A stretch of 59,394 bases of DNA from Multifurca ochricompacta (taxonomy: Eukaryota > Basidiomycota > Agaricomycetes > Russulales > Russulaceae), in the NCBI GenBank assembly GCA_022496185.1, contig WTXG01000221.1, positions 1-59,394 of the forward strand, read 5' to 3'. A program made the position numbers and the translations under genes. Positions 53,219-59,394 of this stretch are shown here, one piece after another; the stretch's first letter is position 1, and the number at the start of each line of letters is the position of its first letter. The notes below the pieces were generated by a model. The model searched no databases and was not told where the DNA came from. It saw only the letters and a program-made list of their open reading frames with translations.

Positions 53219-55201
53219 CTGGAACAGTACCCTCGATTTTGGTGTAATGAACAACAGAACGACTGGGCAGAATGGCTGGCGATGGCTGAGTTTGCGCATA
53301 ATAGCTGGCCAAATGGAACGATGAAGACCACTCCCTTCTCTCTTATTATGGGATGGAACCCTCACACTACATGGACAGACAAACCCACGAATGTACCATC
53401 TGTGACACAGTGTATCGACCAATGGGAGGAAATACGGGAATCGGCCAACAGAAACCTTCAGAAGGCGCAAAGGACCCTGGCCGAGAAGCCCACTAAGTTT
53501 ACGCCCTACCAGGTCGGAGATCAAGTCTGGTTAGAAGGGCGCAATATCCACACGTCACACCCAACGGCAAAATTAGCTCCCAGACGCCATGGCCCTTTCG
53601 TAATCAAACAGAAGCTCTCAGACGTTACGTACAAGCTCACGTTACCCACCACCTGGAAGATACACCCTGTCTTCCATGCTAACCTTCTAATGCCGTACAA
53701 AGAAACCACCATTCATGGACAGAACTTTCCCAGACCTCCCCCTGACCTCGTTGATGGAGAACCGGAATGGGAAGTGGAACGTATTGCCAACGCCAAATGG
53801 AAGGGTTGAGGACGTAATCGAAGGCTCCATTACTTGATCAAATGGAAGGGATTCCCAGATGCCGACAACTTGTGGGAACCTGCTGCGGATGTCTTTGCAC
53901 CCAAACTCATCGAAGACTTCTATAGACGCCACCCAGAGGCAGATAAAGAGCCAGAGAAAATACGAGTTGTGGAACAGCTCTCTCCCCCACAACTGACTAG
54001 AAACTTGCCCATGTCCTCCTCTAAGATCCACGCCTCTGCCGCCATCGATGCGTTTCCCCTACTTACTCCTGTGCATCCTCCTTCTCGCCCACTTTCTCCT
54101 ATTGACTACGATGTGACCGCCCAAGTGGCCCAAGGGGACTGAATCATTGACATCGACAAAGATTTTAATTTGCCCGAACACCCCCATCCCAACGACCTGA
54201 TCGACGTAGACTTTGGCGACGAATCCCCCGAATTCCCCTTCTTCCCCAATGACCCCAATTCGCAGTTTTATTTTCCGCTCATGATCCCAACGTCCAAAAA
54301 TGACGGCACTACAGAGGTGGCGAAGTATATTTACTACACCAATGAAGGTATGGATATAGCCGGATGCCTGGAAAAGGGAGGGCCTGTCTATGGGGCCCCA
54401 GTCTACCTTGAGGAGAAAAGCGTCAGGCGACTCCACTATGTCCTAGGGCTTGAGCATTTGCAACATCTTTCGGCCCACGACCCACGCGCCTTCGCGATTA
54501 ATGAAGTGCTTCGGGACCTACGAATGCCATGACTAACCGCCGAGATTGCACGACTCCGCAAGTTCCAGGCACTCCGGGATGACTTAGAGATGCAGCGCCG
54601 CGACTATGAACGACAAATGGTAAAGATTAATCAGGGGGTTTTTGACATAGAGCACCATCTGGCAAGCATCAGGACGAGGTTGGAACAAGGAGAGGCATAC
54701 CAGACTATTTCCGAACGGTACGCCGATATTTTTGCGCGACCACTCCCTTGTCGCCGCCTCGACCTTGCACCCCGGCTTAACCCTCACTGCTTCGAAATGC
54801 CGCGTCTCCATGAAAACCCCGATGGCAAGCTTTGCTGGTGCTGCAGCAGCAAGTATCATCTCAGCTGGTGCTGCCCTAAAGCCGCAAAACGATGCCGACA
54901 CTGTCAAAGTACCTCGCACTGGAGTCGCCAATGCTTGTTCCGACGACTCACGCAGGCCCCCACTGTCCAGAACCCCTCAGGATGGTGCGGCAAATGTCTC
55001 TCCCACAACGCTGGACATCGAGAGATCGACTGTCATGTTTACGACGGCTGCTTTCACTGTGGGAGACGAGGGCCCTACGGTTTTCTACGAACACACGTTT
55101 GCCCCACAGACGAAGAAAAGGAGAACTACAATGCTGATCACTACGCTGTAGCCGATGACTACCTTTCCCTGGTCCAAGATGATGATGGTGCGCCAATCTA
55201 G
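53219..55201 (+). pseudogene. B2 pol-ORF3 fusion: integrase C-terminus, chromodomain and zinc-knuckle protein in one frame
   Basis: Starts at LEQYPRFWCN in integrase, the rest lying beyond A4. The integrase C-terminus, chromodomain (about 53760-53945, WKGFPDADNLWEP) and the ORF3 protein all lie in one frame to the TAG at 55199-55201. No stop separates chromodomain and ORF3. The linker EKIRVVEQLSPPQLTRNLP leads into MSSSKIHASAAIDAF at 54011, the counterpart of the family A ORF3 start. The only interruptions are TGA at 53807, 54140 and 54530. Four zinc motifs follow: CWCCSSKYHLSWCC, CRHCQSTSHWSRQC, CGKCLSHNAGHREIDC and the CX2C...THVC motif. The ancestral protein was probably a single Pol-ORF3 polyprotein. 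Confidence 0.87.
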
Positions 55202-55217
55202 CTGGCTCTGCTAGGAC

Positions 55218-55232
55218 TTAGAGAGGGGGTAA
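55218..55232 (+). promoter_or_regulatory. B2 polypurine tract
   Basis: AGAGAGGGGGTAA before the LTR start at 55233. Confidence 0.72.
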
Positions 55233-55823
55233 TGTTACGAACCCCATGGCGTCGTCTTGTTTTCTTTTTCCCTCACGTGACATGACCTTTGACCCTGTTT
55301 ATCCCTTGTTGACGGTGTTATGACTTCCTTTGTACCTATTTGTTCCTTATCTTTGACCCAAGGCTGTGCTTATCTCTGACTCATATTTACACAAGGATGC
55401 TTACGTATTTTCCCACCAGAACTGCAACTATACCAGATTCATCTATGTATATTCTCACCTGGCCCACTCGATTCCGTTCCCTCTTTGGATAGATTACGAC
55501 TCCATTGATACACCAAGTACGATACTCCGATTCAGACTCCAACCTCTATCACGTATATAAGGCCTGCCTAGATAGCCTGTATACCTTAGACTCGACTTCT
55601 TAATTGACTTGGTGCATTACCTTCTGGGTGATTCCTAAGACCCGACCTTTGAATCGTCTCAGTGCTTCTGGCACTCTTCCGCTCACCAGTACTAAGGGAT
55701 TAGCTCCTTGGTATTGACTTCTCACCCGAACTCCGTGTACTTGAAAGACAGTGCACACCTGACTTCGTAGTTTGCTATGCGACTTATCACACGTCGTGAC
55801 GAACACCTGCACCAGGCGTTACA
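55233..55823 (+). repeat. B2 3' LTR
   Basis: 591 bp, TGTTACGAACCCCATGG...CAGGCGTTACA. TATATAA near 55555 is followed 34 bases later by AGACTCGACTT, the same self-primer as family A. The right flank CCAAT lies in A5 RT. Confidence 0.9.
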
Positions 55824-58240
55824 CCAATGTCATGTTCTTTGGTCTCACAAACTTGCCAGCGACATTCCAGTCTATGATGAACCACATCTTTCGTGATCTT
55901 ATTCTTACAGGAGAAGTAGTGGTCTATATGGACGACATCTTAGTAGCCACCCCAGATAATTTGGACCATCATCAAAGTTGCGTGCATCAGGTGTTGGACA
56001 TATTGCATGAACACGACCTATATCTCAAACCCGCCAAATGCTCCTTCGAACAACAGAGCATTGAGTATCTAGGAGTTATCTTGGAAGGAGGACAAGTGCG
56101 CATGGACCCCATTAAAGTACAAGGAATCCGCAAGTGGCCTGTGCCAACCTGCATCAAGGATGTCCGATCATTCATCGGATTCTGCAACTTCTACCAACGA
56201 TTTGTCAAGGGGTTTTCAGGCATAGCATGACCATTGAACGACCTGCTGAAAAAGGATGTACCATGGCACTGGGACGTAGCTCAGCAGCAGGCATTTGAAC
56301 AGATTAGGAACCTTGTTGGCTCAGAACCAGTACTTATCCAACCAGATCTGAGCCACCCCTTTGAAGTAGAAGTGGACGCCTCTCACTTTGCGAACGGGGC
56401 GGTATTATACCAGAGAGATGCCGCACAAATACTTCACCCAGTGGCATACTACTCTGAAACCTTCTCCTCAGCCGAAAGGAACTATGACATCTGGGATAGG
56501 GAGCTCTTAGCCATAGTCAAGGCATTGCGACACTGGCGACCCTACCTGGCAGGAACCCCACATAAGACCATCATCCACACTGACCATTCCAATCTATTAT
56601 ATTGGAAAGAACCCCATAAAATCAGTTGATGCGTGGCGTGAGAGGTCTTGGAGTTAGAGGAATATAACTTCACGTTGAAACACATTGCTGGGAGCCAGAA
56701 TGCTAGAGCGGATGCACTGTTGCGCAGGCCAGATATGCACACAGGGGAGGATGACAATAATGACATCACTGTCCTCCCAGAGGAGGTATTTGCAAAAGCA
56801 GCCATGGTCAGTCTCCATGACATGGACCTTTGGGCACAAGTTTCCCAAAATATGAACCAAGACCTGTGCCTTTCATGGGCCGACGCTCACAATTTGAAGA
56901 AAATCAGCGGTCTTTGGTGGAAAGATGGGGATCGACTCGTTGTCACCGGTGGTGACAACATTAAGAGGGGGGTGATCCATTTTCATCACAACCTTCCCTC
57001 CGCTGGCCATCCGGGCATCACCAACACCTACGCCCTGACCAAAAGAGACTATTGGTGGCCCAATATGAAAAAGGACATTGAAAGCTATGTACAAGGATGT
57101 GCATTGTGTCAAGCAAACAAGGTGAACACGCACCTGAAAGTCCTGCCAATGCATCCCATCACTCCCACTGCATCGACTCCTTTCCAAACCATCACTATGG
57201 ACTTCATTGTCAAACTGCCCAAGTCACAGGGCTTTGACACTATCCTTACAATTACAGACCATGATTGCTCCAAAGCGGCCCTCTTCATTCCCTGTAACGA
57301 AACTATCACAGCTGAAGGAGTGGCAAAACTATACCTGGACCATGTATACTGTCACTACGGTCTCCCTAAGAAGATCATCTCTGACCGAGATACCTGCTTT
57401 ACATCGGCGTTTGCGAGGGCCCTATGCAAAACGTTGGACATCACACAGAACATCTCTACAGCATACCATCCACAAATGGACGGACAGTCTGAGCAGACGA
57501 ACCAATGGTTAGAACAGTATCTCCGGTTTTGGTGCAACGGCAGGCAAGATGACTGGGCAGAATGGCTGTCGACCGCAGAATTCGCTCATAACTCATGGCC
57601 CAACAGGACGACAAAAGCCACCCCTTTCTCCCTTATCATGGGCTGGACTCCATGCACCACATGGACAGATAAGCCCATCAATGTCCCATCAGTAACCGAA
57701 TGGATAAGCCAATGGGAAGAACTGCGGCAATCAGCCAATGAAAATCTGGTAAAGGTGCAACGGCTTCTGGCAGCACAGCCAAGCACATTCACACCTTATC
57801 AGACCAATGACTGGGTATGGCTCGAGGGCAGGAACATTCACACGTCACACCCCTCGGCCAAACTAGCGCCCCGACATCACGGACCCTTCCAGATCACAAG
57901 GAAGCTGTCAGATGTATCCTATGAACTGCAGTTGCCACCAAAATGGAAGATCCACCCCGTCTTCCATGCCAAGCTTCTGACCCCTTACAAGGAAACCTCC
58001 ATTCATGGAGAGAACTTCCCGAGACCCCCACCTGACCTTATCGATGGCGAAGAAGAATGGGAAGTGGAGTGTGTTCTAGACTCCAGACGAAAAGGCCGAG
58101 GGCGCAAACTGTACTACCTAATCAAGTGGAAAGGATTCCCAGACTCTGACAATTCGTGGGAGCCAGCCGGGGACATCTCTGCTCCGGCCCTTATCTCAGA
58201 GTTCCACATCCGACACCCAGAAGCGCCTAAGAACGCTTAA
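55824..58240 (+). pseudogene. A5 pol, 5' end missing, three nonsense codons
   Basis: Begins at [16 protein letters not shown] in RT. It has YMDDILVAT, RNase H, HHCC, the integrase D/D/E motifs (ISDRDTCF, QSEQTNQW) and the chromodomain (WKGFPDSDNSWEP), in one frame to 58240. TGA at 56228, 56627 and 56639 lie where A3 has CGA. The RTNQW Arg is Gln and other Arg sites are Cys or Trp, again as expected from C to T changes. Confidence 0.9.
56963..56976 (+). promoter_or_regulatory. Candidate central PPT in A5 integrase
   Basis: AAGAGGGGGGTGAT, next to a perfect GTTGTCACC / GGTGACAAC inverted repeat. Confidence 0.5.
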
Positions 58241-58277
58241 AAGAAACACCCCTCGACCCCATCGATTCCCCCAGTAC

Positions 58278-59394
58278 ATGCTCTCTCAGCAACGTTCTAA
58301 CACCATCCAGTCCATCATGTCTTTTGTCGCTGCCAACACTGCTATCGATGCCTTCACCGCCACCACTGTAGTGGTTGAGAACTTCCCTTCTGCTCATCCC
58401 TCCACACGCCCCTCTTCCCCTATTGATTACGAAGCTGCTGAGGCCCGGGTTAAGAACCAGTCTCCAAACCCAAACAATGACTTCAAACACAGCGAAGAAC
58501 CGCACCCAAATGACCTATTAGGTATGGAGTTGGATGACGAGGTGCCAGAATTCCCGTTCTTTACCAACAACCCCAACTCATCGACATACTTCCCCCTTGA
58601 AATCACCATGGCTGATGGGACTGTTGCCATTGCCAAATATATATTCTACACCAACGGAGGAATGGATGTCGCTGGGTGTATGAAGAAGGATGGCCCTGTC
58701 TATGGGGCCCCGGTCTATTTAGAAGAAAGGTATACGGGACGTCTTCACCACACGATGACTGATGAGCAGCTCGGACACCTGGCTGCCGAGGACTCCCGGC
58801 CTTTGCCATTGACGAGGTGCTGAACGATATGTGCCTTCCGCGTCTCAAAGCCGAGGTAATGAGACTGCGGAAGAATCTGACATTGCGCACAACGCTCAAT
58901 AAACAATACAAGGAGCATGCAAAAATGATGGCAAGGCTGACTAACGGGATGTTCCAAGTCGAGCAGGAGTTGGTGGAGATCAGGAAAAGGCTGGAGATAG
59001 GGGATGCCTATCAGACTATCGCTGAATGGTACACTGACATGTATGCACAACCCCTCCCCCCACGATCATTGGGGGCTGCCCCGAGGCTGATACCGAACCG
59101 GTTTGAAATGCCACGTATGCATGAGAACCCTCGTGGAGAAACATGCTGGCGATGCGACAGTAAGTATCATATCAGCTGGAACTGCCCCCTGAACCGCAAG
59201 TGGTGCCAGCACTGTCGCAGCAACCTCCACTGGAGCCAGTTTTGCATCTTCCGCCATGTGGGAGTTGCCCCAACGATCGTCAATCCATTGGGGTGGTGTG
59301 GCAAGTGCCTCTGCCACAATTCCGGACACCGCAAGCTGGACTGTCCAATCCATGATATGTGCCACCTATGTGGCCAGCGCAGCCCATATGGTCC
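58278..59394 (+). pseudogene. A5 ORF3, one frameshift, cut by window end
   Basis: ATG 58278 lies 37 bases after pol. The frame matches A2 ORF3 up to about 58797, where one base is missing (CGTGCTTTTGCC in A2, CGGCCTTTGCC here). The coding then continues in the next frame through the coiled coil and zinc motifs 1-3 into motif 4 (CGQRSPYG) at the window edge. Otherwise close to A2. Confidence 0.87.

Noticed and set aside
54732..55151. 139-codon ORF overlapping B2 ORF3, with a similar frame at 863-1294 minus
   Set aside because: It is out of frame with the zinc-knuckle protein, and its similarity to the other locus follows from DNA similarity of the true ORF3.
1..59394. Search for tRNA, rRNA and host protein genes
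   Set aside because: No cloverleaf-type tRNA sequence, rRNA core motif or non-transposon protein domain was seen. All long coherent frames belong to transposable elements.

Overview
This 59.4 kb window looks like heterochromatin-type DNA from a filamentous fungus, most likely a basidiomycete of the Agaricomycetes. That placement is an inference from the element types: chromodomain Ty3/gypsy elements with a zinc-knuckle ORF after pol, a Ty1/copia element with a half-tRNA primer site, and a Tc1-type element. I see no host gene, rRNA, tRNA or CRISPR. Essentially every block is a transposable element or a fragment of one, nested up to four deep.

Element names used here. Family A is a Ty3/gypsy chromovirus with LTRs of about 577-589 bp and the order gag, pol, ORF3. 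Copies: A1 (14311-19913, 5' end missing), A2 (27375-42316, split by A3), A3 (32283-39748, complete), A4 (45828-53218, minus, decayed or mis-sequenced), A5 (55824 to the window end, 5' end missing). Family B is a related chromovirus in which pol and ORF3 share one reading frame: a minus-strand relic at 785-1615, B1 (20390-25572) and B2 (53219-55823). Family C is a more distant chromovirus with a different post-pol ORF: C1a (7059-14310, minus), C1b (44671-45827) and C2, which is dispersed over 25573-27374, 42317-43796 (inverted) and 44376-44670. Cop-1 is a Ty1/copia element at 1616-7058, with a solo LTR at 20473-20978 and a fragment at 20231-20389. Tc-FB is a Tc1-type foldback element at 23368-24961.

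Layout. 1-1615: A-type LTR, a GGTACC-rich patch and a B-type ORF3 relic. 1616-7058: Cop-1, cut inside RNase H by C1a. 7059-14310: C1a. 14311-19913: A1. 19914-20389: LTR patches. 20390-25572: B1 pol, interrupted by the solo copia LTR (TSD GGAAC) and by Tc-FB (TSD TA). 25573-44670: C2, invaded by A2 (itself invaded by A3, TSD AGAAT) and by a single A LTR, with one internal inversion. 44671-45827: C1b LTR and gag start. 45828-53218: A4. 53219-55823: B2. 55824-59394: A5.

How the parts work together. Gag forms the particle. Pol supplies protease, RT, RNase H and integrase, and its chromodomain probably targets silent chromatin. ORF3 is an unrecognised accessory protein kept in every family. The main points are: (i) ORF3 as a conserved post-pol module; (ii) an 11-12 nt self-primer/PBS match of the Tf1 type in families A and C; (iii) a PPT-like tract repeated inside integrase; (iv) a family A gag frame with no AUG for about 155 codons; (v) a 741-bp near-perfect inverted repeat in Tc-FB; (vi) an LTR-LTR inversion that can be read from swapped target-site duplications; (vii) decay mainly by CGA to TGA changes. 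All calls are from reading the sequence; no database search was run.
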